Shown: one piece after another, positions 1 to 11,336 of the stretch | How positions within the stretch are numbered: the first letter of the stretch is position 1 | How the letters are laid out: the number at the start of each line of letters is the position of its first letter | DNA from: Sycobia sp. Sy_11 | Taxonomy: Eukaryota; Arthropoda; Insecta; Hymenoptera; Epichrysomallidae | Reading direction: 5' to 3' | Length of the DNA: 64,000 bases | Assembly (NCBI GenBank): GCA_018907035.1 | Contig: JACCIC010000390.1 | Location: 1-64,000 of the forward strand | Program-made: the position numbers and the translations under genes | Notes under the pieces: generated by a model | What the model was told of the DNA's origin: nothing | Seen by the model: the letters and a program-made list of their open reading frames with translations, nothing else | The model's database searches: none

Positions 1-289
1 TTGTTTCAAGTATTAATTTTACTATAAATTAAACATCAAAAATTGTACACTAGCGCATCGCTAATGTACATATTGCGTTACCTATGAGACCTTCGTCGGA
101 AAAACATACGCTTCTGACGTATGATCTTGCGCAAGCCAACATCTTATTTCGGCGGTATTATGAAATTGTTTTCCTCGCCCAAATAAGATGATGACATGCT
201 AGACGAAATTTGGTCATTTTAGTTTCGATTTTTATTCTACAAAACTTTATTTTTTGTATATTGTGACGAGGATCGAAATGCGACTCGTC

Positions 290-462
290 AGCCGGAGGGG
301 AGATGAGAGATAGAGAGAGGAGAGAGAGAGAGAGAGATGGGAAGAGATAGAGGAGGGGGGAGGGAGGGAGGGGGGGAGAGAGGAGAGAGAGGAGAGAGGG
401 AGACGTAGGAGAAGAACATGAGAGGAGTGGAGGGCAGAGAGAGGGAGAGCGAGGAGAGAGAT
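290..462. repeat. GA-rich purine tract (low complexity)
   Basis: The plus strand is almost pure A and G for about 170 bases, in GAGA, GGGA and GGGGA runs. The antisense proline/serine/leucine-rich reading frames are a by-product of this composition. Such tracts can bind GAGA-type factors or form triplex DNA, but nothing here shows a function. Confidence 0.85.
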
Positions 463-496
463 TATATTTAAAAAATCTAGCGTACAATTTATATAT

Positions 497-498
<2 letters not shown>

Positions 499-529
<31 letters not shown>
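499..529. repeat. (AT)n microsatellite
   Basis: About 15 perfect AT dinucleotides directly 3' of the purine tract. Confidence 0.9.
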
Positions 530-530
<1 letters not shown>

Positions 531-1950
531 GTGTATACAAATATCTATATACTTTCAATGTTTATCTGTAATCTATTTTTACTTGCTTAATAAAATTAAT
601 AATATTTTATTATGATTATTAGCTCGATGTTACAGTAACGTCATTGTTCACCATTTTTTAGTTCCATCTTTGCCGCTAATATCGCATATTATATTTAAGT
701 TGCTAATACCTATCTTAGCTATTTTAGAAGTAGAGAACCAAGTAGTGAGTAGTCGCTATCTAGCGGTTATTGCCATCATCAAACTTTGTAGATTAGCATA
801 TATAATAATTACATTAGAACTAAAAAGAAATCTAATGGCATGATTTTACAAATCAAATTTTTTTATTTTGATTTTTAGTTTAGAAGCATTGGGTGACGTG
901 ACACTTTAATTTGGACTGTAGATTTGGATTCTCTGTAATCTTTAACATATAAAAGTACACTTGTAATGAACTCTTAAATATGCATTATATGAAGTCATTG
1001 TAAACCTCTGAAGGTTATGAAAAATAAAGCTTTTTAAAAAATTATTTTTATTTAATTTTTTTACCTTACATTTTTTATTAAAATTTATACAAAACAATTA
1101 TATCATATTTATTCTTCTTTTTAATATTATGAGATTATAAAATATAGTAAATCATTTAAATATACGTTTTAAATAAAACACCTATTTTTTCATTCAACAA
1201 ACAAGTTCACCATATATACATTATACTATCGAAGCCTCCACGACCGTCATTTTTGCTTAGCTGCTGTGTTCCCTCGTTGACTTTGACAATGTATTTTTCT
1301 AATTAATTATTAAATATACAAAGAATTATTAACATTATGATTAAATTATTTAAGTTTCACTATATCTTAAAATGGAAAATTAATTATTTCAAGAATGAAA
1401 GTCTAAAAGTAAAACTGTGTATACACAAATAGATCTAAATACTGTTTAAGAAAAATATTATACATTATAATGAACTATTATTATTGACAAAAACAAATAT
1501 TTAAATTGTATTTTACAGGGTATAAAAAAGTTTATAATAATTAAAATCAAGATATTTATTATAGTGTAATGCCATGCCATCCTAAAAATAAAAAAATATT
1601 TATAAAATTAAGTAAATATTTTAGTATGTTGATTTTATTCGTTTCTAAGTTTCGGCATCGGCCAGATCTTATCTCGAGCTGTTCGACCGTTGGGCCCATG
1701 TTACGCCGTAGTAGCTCACCTTCCTCACATGTCTACTCTCTAACAGTTGCACGTGCATGAACCTAACGCACGGAAATTTAGAAATTTCAATAAGGAAAGT
1801 GCACCGGCAGCGAATAAATTAACATAAATTTCAATGGCATCCAGCGTTACATACACCCGTGGCTATATGCACATATATATAAACATAAAATATTATATAA
1901 TATAAAATAAGAAGTACAAGAATTATGTGTATAGTGTATTTATACTTATA

Positions 1951-3245
1951 TAAGGTTGTCAAATATCAAACTTCTGCCTTTTTGACTTATGAATTTCGCG
2001 GTTATGTACAAAGCGCTACAGAGCTCGTATCTGGCAATACTATATATAATTTGAAAGATCTTGACATACTGTACAAACGACGCTATGCATGATTAGTTTG
2101 GATATTCCGTAAAAAGTTATAGACGTGTAAACATGGAGTTCACTAACGCCGAAATTCGCGCTATTTCAAAGTTTTCTTTCGTCAAAGGCAAATCAAATCC
2201 GCTATAGAAACGTTCCGTGAGATTAATGGTGTTTTGAAGGATGGCATGCTATCACTTCGAACCGCAGAGGAATGGTTTCGAACGATTTTAGAGCCGTTGA
2301 AAACGATACCATAGATAAGCCAGCCGGCGGAAGACCTGTGACGACGAATGACGATCAAATCATGGAATTATCGAGTTAGGCTAGCATGTGGCATCTTGTG
2401 ACATAGCGCATGAGATGAGAGGTTAGTCACCAAACCATTTTAAAACCATTTGCAGAAGGCTGGATACGAAAAAAAAATCTTGAATGCTTGGGTGCCGCAA
2501 AAAAACCTTCTGAACCGAATCAACGCCTGCGATGTGCTGCTGAAACGGAACGAACTCGATCCATTTTTGAAGCGGATGGTAACTGGCGACGAAAAATGGA
2601 TTACATAGGACAATATCAAGCGAAAACGGTCGTGGTCCAAGGCCGGTGACCGTTCCAAACAGTGGCCAAGCCGGGATTGACGGCCAGGAAGGTTTGCTGT
2701 GTGTTTGGGATGGATTGGAAGGGAATCATCCACTATGAGCTGCTCCTATATGTCCAGACGCTTAATTCTACCATCTACTGTGAAAAAATGATCGTTTGAA
2801 GCAGACTATCGATCAGAAGCGTCCACAATTGGACAACAGGAAGGGTGTAGTGTTACACCAGGTTAACACCAAACCAAACACTTCGTTAATGACTCGTCAA
2901 AAAGCTACGGGAGTTCGGATAGGCAGTTATATCGCATCCACCATATAGCCCGGACATGGCGTCAAGTGATTACCACGTGTTCATGTCCATGTTTACTGTC
3001 CCGTCCAACGCTCTTGGTGTTGTAAAGTTGGACTTAAAAGAGGCTTGTGAAAAATGACTATCCAAGTTCTTCGCAAATAAGGAGAAGGGTTTCTACAAGA
3101 GGGGTATTATGAAGTTGCCGTCTAGATGGAAACAGATTATCGAACAAAACGACGCATATATGACGTAAATCCGACCACTGTAACAGTTTTTATAAAGCAT
3201 AGAATGAAGAGCAAAAAAGCGGAAGGGAGATATTTGACAACCTAA
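1951..3245 (+). mobile_element. Mariner element, family A copy 1 (decayed)
   Basis: Terminal inverted repeats are visible: the left end begins TAAGGTTGTCAAATATC and the reverse complement of the right end begins TTAGGTTGTCAAATATC. TA dinucleotides flank both ends (1949-1950 and 3246-3247), as expected for Tc1/mariner target duplication. Length is about 1.3 kb, normal for mariner. A second copy of the same family lies inverted at 42578-43856. Confidence 0.85.
2133..3168 (+). pseudogene. Mariner transposase relic (family A copy 1)
   Basis: Reading from the ATG at 2133, the N-terminal helix-turn-helix region matches the family A copy near 43.4-43.7 kb, then frameshifts and stops break the frame. 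The first catalytic block TGDEKW is readable near 2585-2603 and is followed shortly by a stop codon. In the second block the HQDN-type motif reads HQVN, so the catalytic Asp has become Val. The third block reads SPDMASSDYH and keeps its Asp. The copy cannot make an active transposase. It is a DD(34)D-type mariner by motif spacing; the subfamily was not assigned. Confidence 0.85.
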
Positions 3246-3394
3246 TATATTATAATATATAAATGAACGAATATATATATATATATCAAAGATACAATAG
3301 GATCGTATAATTATTTATTTATATAATTATCTATGAAAATTATTTAACACTTAAAATAAGGAAAACACATATGCATTATATCTAATTAAATATA

Positions 3395-4686
3395 CGAGGG
3401 TGGATTGATAAGTTTCCGGTCTGACCAAGAAAAACAACGTTTTTAAGAATTTTTTTATTTCTCAACATAATGTCCTCCAAGGCTGATAAATTTCTCATAG
3501 TGGTGTTCTAATCTAATAATGCCATCTCTATAGACTGATTCGTCAAGCTGCTCAAAATACCCATTTACAGTTTCGATTACTTCTTCATTGTCTATAAATC
3601 TTTTAACCGTCAAGCCATTTTTTGAGGTTAGGAAACAGATAATAGTCATTCGGGGCTAGGTCTGGAGAGTAAGGAGGGGTGCGGCATCAATTCAAACTTT
3701 AGATCGTTGACTTTAGCCATCGCAACAATTGACGTGTGCGCTGGTGCGTTATCGTGATAAAACAAGATTTTTCTTCGCCAGATGAGGTCGTTTAATTTTC
3801 ACTTCGTCGCTCAAACGTTGCAATAAGTCTGCATAGTATTGGCCAGTGATAGTTTTACCTTTTTCAAGGTAATCAACGTATATAATAGCTCTTGCATCCT
3901 AAAAACAGTAGCCATAACCTTGTTCGCCGAAAGAATTGTATTTTTTGTTGCCTTCTTGGAGTTGGTTCTCTTGGTCCAATCCACTGTTTAGACTGTTGTT
4001 TGGTTTCAGGAGTGTAGTGGTGGACCCAAGTTTCGTCAACCGTTACGCATCCACGCAAAAATTCGCTTGGATTACGCTTATAACAACGCCAAATTGGCGG
4101 TACAAATGTTCTTTCGAATCAATTTTTGTTTGACTGTTAGCAAACGTGACACCCATCTTGCACAGAGCTTTTCCATATACAAACGTTGATGCCAAATATT
4201 TTGTACACATTCATATGACATCTTACAGGTCTCAGCTATCTCACGCACTTCTAATCTGCGGTTTTTGTGCACTATTGATGGATTTTGTCGATCATATCTG
4301 GAGTTGTGACCTCAATAGGGCGTCCTGAGCGAGGCTCATCAGAGGTGCTGACACGACCCTTTTTAAACTCATAAACCCATTGCTTAATGATTAAATATGA
4401 TGGGCAGGATGTCCCTAGTGTTAACTCCACCTCTTCTTTAATTTCCTTTGGCGTTAACCCCTTCAAATAAAAGTATTTGATGACAGCACGATTTTCCAGC
4501 TTTTCCATTTTTACAAAAAACACAGAACTGTCTTGTTCAGCCTGTTCTCAAACCTAAACTAACATGGCGATCGGAGTGAAACTATAGCTACAAGCTAGCT
4601 AAGGATGGTACTATAGAACACCACCTCAAGGTAGGCCTAGTGGCGCCATCTCTCGGTCAGGTTGGAAACTTATCAATCCACCCTCG
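3395..4686 (-). mobile_element. Mariner element, family B (decayed)
   Basis: Near-perfect terminal inverted repeats begin CGAGGGTGGATTGATAAGTT at both ends, bounded by TA at 3393-3394 and 4687-4688. The transposase lies on the minus strand. At about 1.29 kb the copy is close to full length despite its broken frame. Confidence 0.9.
3455..4508 (-). pseudogene. Mariner transposase relic (family B)
   Basis: Four consecutive minus-strand fragments follow mariner order. 4508-4272 is the N-terminal helix-turn-helix block starting MEKLENRAVIKYFYLKGL, ending in a GRPIEVTTP-type linker. 4272-4078 is the second helix-turn-helix with the LCARWV motif. 4058-3873 holds the first catalytic block, VDETWVHHYTPETKQQSKQW. 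3649-3455 is the C-terminus ending GGHYVEK. At least three frameshifts or stops separate them, and the block with the second and third Asp (about 3650-3850) is badly eroded. I chose the Met at 4508 because the family usually starts with this block. Confidence 0.85.
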
Positions 4687-4688
4687 TA

Positions 4689-5106
4689 AATAATATTATT
4701 ATAAATTGGCGGCTAGTCCAAAATTACACAACGACGACTAAGTAACACAAATAATTTATTATAAATTAATCAAGAAAAGGAAAGAAGCTTAGAAGTTCGC
4801 TCGATGAACCGACTCCGACAATATCGATCCACAGCAACTCTCTGAACAGCAAAAAAATTCGTCCAGAGCTTAATAAATTTCTGCCAAAAACTTTTTCCGA
4901 ATTTTAGTTATTAATTTGATCTCTATGTCGAAGCTCTCAAGCATTAACGCACGTACTCAACCCTCGCTGAATAGACCGCGCTCTCTATCGCGGAAGAAGA
5001 ATTAAGTTCATCATCGCCACAAATAAATCTTCGTTCCTATGCGAGTACCGAAGCATGAACTGTGGAATATCGCGTACACAATAACACTATGTTTGATAAT
5101 AAATGT
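4689..5106. other. Intergenic DNA, nothing recognised
   Basis: AT-rich sequence between mariner B and the long LTR. No ORF or motif could be assigned. Confidence 0.5.
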
Positions 5107-5148
5107 TGTGACGTATGGAATGCGTCACTTAACTTATTAAATAATCTG

Positions 5149-5823
5149 GCTTCATTATTGGAATAGTGTATTATAATGGTTACCTGACAAGCTTCTCTGC
5201 GTCTTGAACCCAATTAAACTCTTATTGAAAAATTATAGTTTTAATTACCTAATAACCTCTTTTTACTGGATTAAATCCGGGCATGTACGGTGAAGTTCGA
5301 TTTGCTGAATTTTTGCTCTATGTAATATATTTGCAAATTGATTATTAATATAGCTGCTTCTGATTATAGAAATAATTATATTTGAGGTTAAAGCCACAAT
5401 TTTGTTTATTACTGTATTCACTATATATTCCATAGCTTTCTACAAATGTTCTGTTTTTGTTCGTTTAACAGTGGTTCATTGTGTTTTATAATAAGTTATA
5501 CTTTTCATTATATTGAGTTATAGACTCGATATTGTTTATCAAGTGAGTGATCCAAATAATTTTACAGATGTTTCATAAAAGCTGAAGATTATGTAGAAAA
5601 CGGTTTTCAACGTTAAAAAAAAAAGTTAACAAATATATCTAGATGCATCCAACATTATTTTTTTTTTAGTAGAAGTAACATAAGATTATGGATAGATTTA
5701 ATGAGTTCGTAGCTACTATACCTAGTATTAGTATTAAACAGGAATGCGCCCACGTTTAAAATTTGTCTCTTTATCCGAAATTTGATGAAACAACTTTATA
5801 AAAAAATAGTTGTTTTGATCTTT

Positions 5824-5874
<51 letters not shown>

Positions 5875-5878
5875 ATCT

Positions 5879-5912
<34 letters not shown>
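5149..5912 (+). repeat. (TA)n-tailed insert inside the LTR, flanked by 42-bp direct repeats
   Basis: The first ~42 bases of the LTR recur at 5913, after a 764-base segment that ends in a (TA)n run (about 5826-5911). The 3' LTR has the same arrangement (15203, insert, 15965), so the insert predates the last transposition of the element. Long target duplications with a simple-repeat tail are what a non-LTR insertion leaves. No ORF is present in the insert. Confidence 0.65.
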
Positions 5913-5915
<3 letters not shown>

Positions 5916-6796
5916 GACGTATGGAATGCGTCACTTAACTTATTAAATAATCTGAAAAAAAAGAAAGATATTAAATCAAACACACTTAAATAAAATGATT
6001 TTATTAGAAATATATAATAATAATCAAATTGAGTTATCAAACCAATTTGAGGTTAACACTCATATGAAGTCTTGTTGTTAGGTACAAGACTTCTTTCCGA
6101 TGATATAGTAGAGATGCACGATGAAACGACACACATACTAATCACATATAATGTGTGAGTTGCGCAATAGTGCTCGCTAACGTAGGCGGCGAGGTGGAGA
6201 GCGGAACGGAAAAAGGACTACCGGAATGTTACGAATGCATAGAATATGCATTTCAGGTATTAAAGAAAAAAAAGAGATGCATAGAAATGTCGTTGCGCGT
6301 CCGGTAGATGGCCGCTAGTAGTGGAGACCCTTCTTACCGACTTCAAATGAATTAATTACATTCGCGCGCGAAATTAAAATGAATAATTGAAAGGGCAGAT
6401 TAATTGCTCCAATCAGGAGTTATAGGAAGGAAGCGGAACCGGATTAAGACTTAAGTAGTAAAAGTGGGAACCAATACCTGTTTCATAAAGTAATAAATTA
6501 GAGTGTTTAATAAATTTAATAAGGTAATTGGGGCCCGTCAAGAAATAATAAATTGGCGGTATTTGAAGTAAGAGGGGATGTTAATTTTTGTGGAGAGAGC
6601 AGTTGATTTCTGACTCTTGTAGAGATTAGAAGAAATTAAAGTTCTTTCTTTCGTGAGGTTCTCTCTTAGTTTTTCTTTTTGAGAATTATCAAGTTGTGGG
6701 GTGTTATTTAAATAGCGATGGTGAGTGGGGATTAATAGGAAATTATTATATAAAAGTAAAGTGAAATTTTAGTAGTAGTGTGGAAGAAAAAAAGAA

Positions 6797-6800
<4 letters not shown>

Positions 6801-6831
<31 letters not shown>
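6801..6831. repeat. (GA)n microsatellite in the LTR
   Basis: About 15 GA repeats. The 3' LTR copy (16813-16824) is much shorter, so the tract has changed length since insertion. Confidence 0.85.
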
Positions 6832-6835
<4 letters not shown>

Positions 6836-7332
6836 TCAGAAGTGAGGAAGTAAGATTTGGAAAATAAGATGAGGAAGTAAAGTGGAAATAAATATAAGGA
6901 ACAAGATCAAATGGAGATATAGAAATATATTCATGGAAATAATAATTATTATGAAAATTAAGGTGCAGATTATCAGTCTATATTTATTGAGATGATATAA
7001 GTATTAATCATTATCCTATTATTAATTATATTGAATTGTAGACGGGTAAGTTTTTTTATTATTATTTAAATTCAAATTTTATTAAACACACATAGAGTAG
7101 TGGTGACTAAATTAAATAAAATTACATTGAATAAAGTTTTGGTGGAATGTAATAAAGTTCCACTCAATTTTGGAGTTAATCGTGCGACTCCAGACTCGGG
7201 AAGAATTGCCCTTCGTTGAGTTAAATTAGTGCAGTTGGACGATATTGGTGAAGAAAGAAAGAAAAAAAATTAATTGAGTATATATTGCGGGATTTGCGTT
7301 TCGTATTTGGCACGCTAAATACTGTGTGACAA

Positions 7333-7352
7333 AATGGCATCCCTGGTGGGGA
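7333..7352 (+). promoter_or_regulatory. Putative tRNA primer-binding site of Gypsy element 1
   Basis: TGGCATCCCTGGTGGGGAAC lies one or two bases after the proposed LTR end. TGG at the start is the usual complement of a tRNA CCA end. I could not match it to a specific tRNA, so it is positional evidence only. Confidence 0.4.
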
Positions 7353-9050
7353 ACTTTCACTAAACCGAGTTTTGAATTGAGTGGAAATTTGGAAATATAT
7401 ATTTTCTTTTCTCTTCTTGTTGTTTCCGTGCTGAGTGAAGGGTGGAATTTATCAAGAGGCTGTGATTGGCGAGAAATTTTGCGACGCAAATTTTGGCGCG
7501 AAAAGATTTAAGCGCGGATGCTTTGGCGGGAAAAATTTGATTGTGCTGCGATTTTGAATATTAATTTGAGAGTTTTTTTAAAAAAATTTTTTTTTAGAAA
7601 AAAAAAATTTAATTGATTATTTTTAAATTTAATTCATCTATTTTTTTTAATTTTTATTTTATTATTTAAAAATTTTTTATTGACAGTGAGAAGTTTATCA
7701 TTAGAGTGATTATATGTTTGCTGGTTTTTTTTTCTCTTCTCTCATTAGTGACTGGATATTATTTTTTTTATTATTATTGACCAGATAATTTTTTTGTGTG
7801 ACTAAAATTTTTTTTTTTTTGACTAGATAATAGATTAGACAAAAATTTTTTTTAACAGAGGTTGTTGGTGACTCTCTCGTTTAACGGAGATTATAGTGAT
7901 GAAAATTTCGTGATTTAAAATCTCCTGAAAAAAAAAAAAATCAATCACTAGTTACATTCCTCATAAGAGAGTATAGTGACTGGCGTATTTGTATATACAT
8001 TTCGTAGTAGAGAATATTATTTATTTAAAATGAATTTATGAATGTTATTTATTTATTTGAAATATTATAATATTATTTATATTTAAATTTGAAATATCTA
8101 TATAATAATGATGATATTCATAGTCATATATATGTGTGTGTTCCCTGACCTGTAGTGGTAACGATTATAAGTTAAAGTTTTTCTTTAAATTTATAATTTA
8201 ATAAAATTTTTTTATTTTTAATTTTAGTGTTGCTTAATAAGTGATTCCGGTTGAAGAATTTTTTTTGCCTTTTGCCTTAATAGATTGTTTTATTAAATAC
8301 TATTCATTTGTAAAGTTAAACTTTAGAGATGCTGTTAAGTAAGAAATAAGCTTTAACTAAGAAATATATTTTTTAAAGTAAATTTTAACTAAATAAATTA
8401 ACTAAGAATAAAATTTAAAAAAAATTTTTTTTCGGAAGTAGTTGTGGAGAAATTTAGTAGGTCATTTCCAGTTGCTGAAGAAGAAGCTGGTGTCTGAATA
8501 GTTCATGAGTACTAAGAAGTCTAATAATTCAGGAGTACTCAAGAATAATATTATTAAATTTTAATTAAATTCTTAAATTAGAATTTTGAACATTGAAAGA
8601 TCGTGATAAATCGGTTGAATTTTTTTGTTGTACTTTCATGTTAAAATTTGTTTTGGTCTTATTAATATAATTGATAGACTTTTGAAATTTTGTTTCTGTT
8701 GTAACTAAGTTAATAAATTATAAATTGGAAATTTAGATAAGGTAGTGCAGATTATAGACACCAGCTGTATAAGGTAAAAATTTAATTTATTAAATATTAT
8801 ATTTTTTTTTATATTTGAATTAAAATTATTGGTGACATGTGATATGGTATAATAAGTAGTCACAGCACCTATGTTCGTAAATAGTGATGTACATTCGGAC
8901 TTTGAAAATTGGAATATTGATCAGAATCTGTGTTAAGAAGAGAACTCAGATTAGAGACAAGAAGAATTATATAAGAAAAAAAAAAAGAAAAATTTTTATT
9001 CTTCTTCTTTCGCAAACTTTACGTCCGGTATATTAAATCAAAGAAACAGA
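7353..9050 (+). other. Long AT-rich leader between LTR and gag
   Basis: About 1.7 kb of T- and A-rich sequence with several homopolymer runs and no supported ORF. It is long for a Gypsy leader and may include material acquired later. Confidence 0.5.
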
Positions 9051-11336
9051 ATGGAATATGAAGAGTTTTTAGAAAATTTATTGAAACGATCAAGTCAGGC
9101 TAGGGAAGTAGCAGCGGAAATAGAACCTTTACTACCAGATGAGATCTTCCGTAGATTGAATATAGACGCGTTAAGTACGAAAGGACAAATTGCGACATTG
9201 AAAGATAGACTATTAAGATATAAGTTGTGTCGGGTGTTACCGAGGAGTCATATTCCTTGGAATCCAGACGTAGATAATAGAGGGGAAGAGCTTCCCTTCA
9301 CTACAACAGTATTGCAAACAGCCAGTTCAGAAGAAAACCTTCCACTGCCTGAGGCTGAGTTAGTGCCAGAAGCCAATATATCGATTAATGGCAGAGGAGC
9401 TGAGATGATTGGTGTGGGAAGGGACGAGTTCGCGGGAGTGGTAGTAGTGACCACAACAATGACTTCGAGGACATGTACTGTTACAACGGTGATGCCGGGA
9501 CCAATTATGTCTACAGTACATAAATTTCAACCTCTGGAAGAAACGACGAGAAAAATGATCTCGTTGAAGGATCCAGTGTCTGGAGCTGTTATGACGATGT
9601 CGAGGGAAATGTACACCTCGATAACGAATTTGAGGGTAATTCCCGAAATGAATCTGCTTACAAATAAGAAAATGCCAGAAATGAATACCAAGAGATCAGT
9701 ACAGGTGAAGGAAGGACTCTCTGTCAGTTATCCAAGGAATAAAGAGTCGGTAGTATCAAACTTAACAGGTAATATTAATCACAAGTTGGGGTTCAATGAG
9801 GGAAAGTATCAAGAGCTAAGAAGCGAGTCAGAGGCAGAGGATACCACCGATGATGAGGACTTGGACGCCACGTGTAGTCGTCTGATGAATTCCTTCGTGA
9901 CTCGCGTACACCGAAGCACTCCAGCTAAGGATGAAAGAGCATATAAAAAAAAATTATTAAAGGAAGGAGGAATTCTACTAGTAGAAATTGTGGGTGCGGT
10001 AGTTCAGGAGTGAGGGGGGATAAGAGGGGCCGGAAAGTGTCCCGAGATCCCATCACCCGCACGAGTAGTAGTAGTAGTGATAGCGAGGATGACGATTTTC
10101 CTCCTTTAAAGAATTTGGAGAAAAATAGGTCTGGTTATAGGGGAAATTCGCAGTATAGAACCAGGAAAGCGTTACAAGACTGGAAGTTGAGTTTCTCTGG
10201 AATTTCCAGAGAAGGACCAGAAGAATTTCTGGCCAGGTTGGAGGATTGTCGTCGAAGTGTACAAGTATCGGATCAGGACTTTTTAACCGCCCTTCCGTGT
10301 GTATTCACCGATAGGGCCAGTATTTGGCATAGAGCAAGGAGAAACGAATTGACGGACTGGAAAACGTTTAAAAAAGCCTTTCGTGCCCAGTTTGTTGGAA
10401 ACATGACCGGGAGGATTTAATGGATGAGTTGCGAAAGAGGACACAAGCACGGGGTGAGAGTATGCCAAATTTCTTAAGTAGTTTTAAATATTTGATAGGT
10501 TATTTCCGAAGGCCTCCATCAGAACGAGATCAAGTTAAGATCGCATATAGAAATTTGCTGCCCGAATATAGAATATATATCAGGGAAAGGAATGTGTACT
10601 CTTTCGCGGACTTGGAGTATTATGGACAGAAATGGGAAAAGGTCAAAGATTTGAATAGTAGATATGCTCCACCACCTCCTCCTAAAAGGATGACAATGCC
10701 GGGAGCTGCACCTGCTCCAGTAGAAGGGGAGAGAAAGATATCTAAGGTATCAGAAGTTGGTGAAAATACTAGTGTAGTGGAGAGAAAGGAAATATTAGAT
10801 AAGATAAAGAAACCTAATCCGAAAAAGTTGTTATTTCGGCAGTGGAGGTGCAAGAGATGATACCAGCGATGATTCACACCGATAAGGGAGATCCTCATCT
10901 AGGGTCTTCATTTCGTCAGAATCGAAATGACGGAAATTTAGTTTCTAAATATATTAATACCGATAAGACGACAACAGATTCCTCCTCCAATGGACAGATA
11001 GTTCCTGATCAATTAAGGCCAAGTACGGATTATATTCCCAATAAAACTTATAGTTCACAACGATACCAGCGAACATTCAATGGTTGGGAATGTACTCATC
11101 GACCAACGGGACGACCGAATAATGGACATAGTAATTTTTATGGGGTGTGTTTCCTTTGCAAGGCGGTGGGGCATCGAGCGGGAGAGTGTTCTAATTGTTA
11201 TCGGTGTGGAAAAAAAGGACATTTGTCACCAAATTGTCCGGAGAATGGAAAAATAACTCAGATGGAATGTCAAGTATGTGGTAAGATAGGATTTGAATTT
11301 AAGACTTGTCCCAATTGTGTTAAATATCGAGAGTAG
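9051..11336 (+). pseudogene. gag: Gag of Gypsy element 1 (frameshifted)
   Basis: Four overlapping frames make up a broken gag. 9051-10013 (320 codons) begins MEYEEFLENLLKR and carries an LSTKGQIATLKDRLLRY stretch resembling a SAP-type helix-turn-helix. 10010-10420 and 10420-10860 form the retrotransposon gag domain (FSGISREGPEEFLARLEDCRR; ELRKRTQARGESMPNF). 10842-11336 carries three zinc knuckles: CFLCKAVGHRAGEC, CYRCGKKGHLSPNC and CQVCGKIGFEFKTC. The third lacks the His. The frame changes near 10013, 10420 and 10850 show the gene is no longer translatable in one piece. The product would have been the structural particle protein of the retrotransposon. Confidence 0.85.

Larger units (their letters stand above)
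1..1950. other. AT-rich intergenic DNA, no gene recognised
   Basis: No ORF here resembles a protein family I know. The stretch holds the purine-rich tract and the (AT)n run listed separately. A 63-codon frame at 1569-1760 has no recognisable domain and looks like chance. Confidence 0.6.
5107..7330 (+). repeat. 5' LTR of Gypsy element 1
   Basis: The start is fixed by the matching 3' LTR at 15203. The end is inferred: the sequence TGTGTGACA at about 7322-7330 gives a TG...CA terminus followed one base later by a primer-site-like TGGCATCCCTGGTGGGG. The copy matches the 3' LTR up to about 7003, where the 3' LTR is cut off. It contains a 42-bp internal direct repeat (5107 and 5913), a (TA)n run and a (GA)n run. 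Confidence 0.7.

Noticed and set aside
158..558. Two overlapping minus-strand frames rich in Pro, Ser and Leu
   Set aside because: They are translations of a GA-rich low-complexity tract and an (AT)n run with no conserved domain.
1569..1760. 63-codon plus-strand frame before mariner A
   Set aside because: No domain, no homologous copy in the window and no supporting signals.
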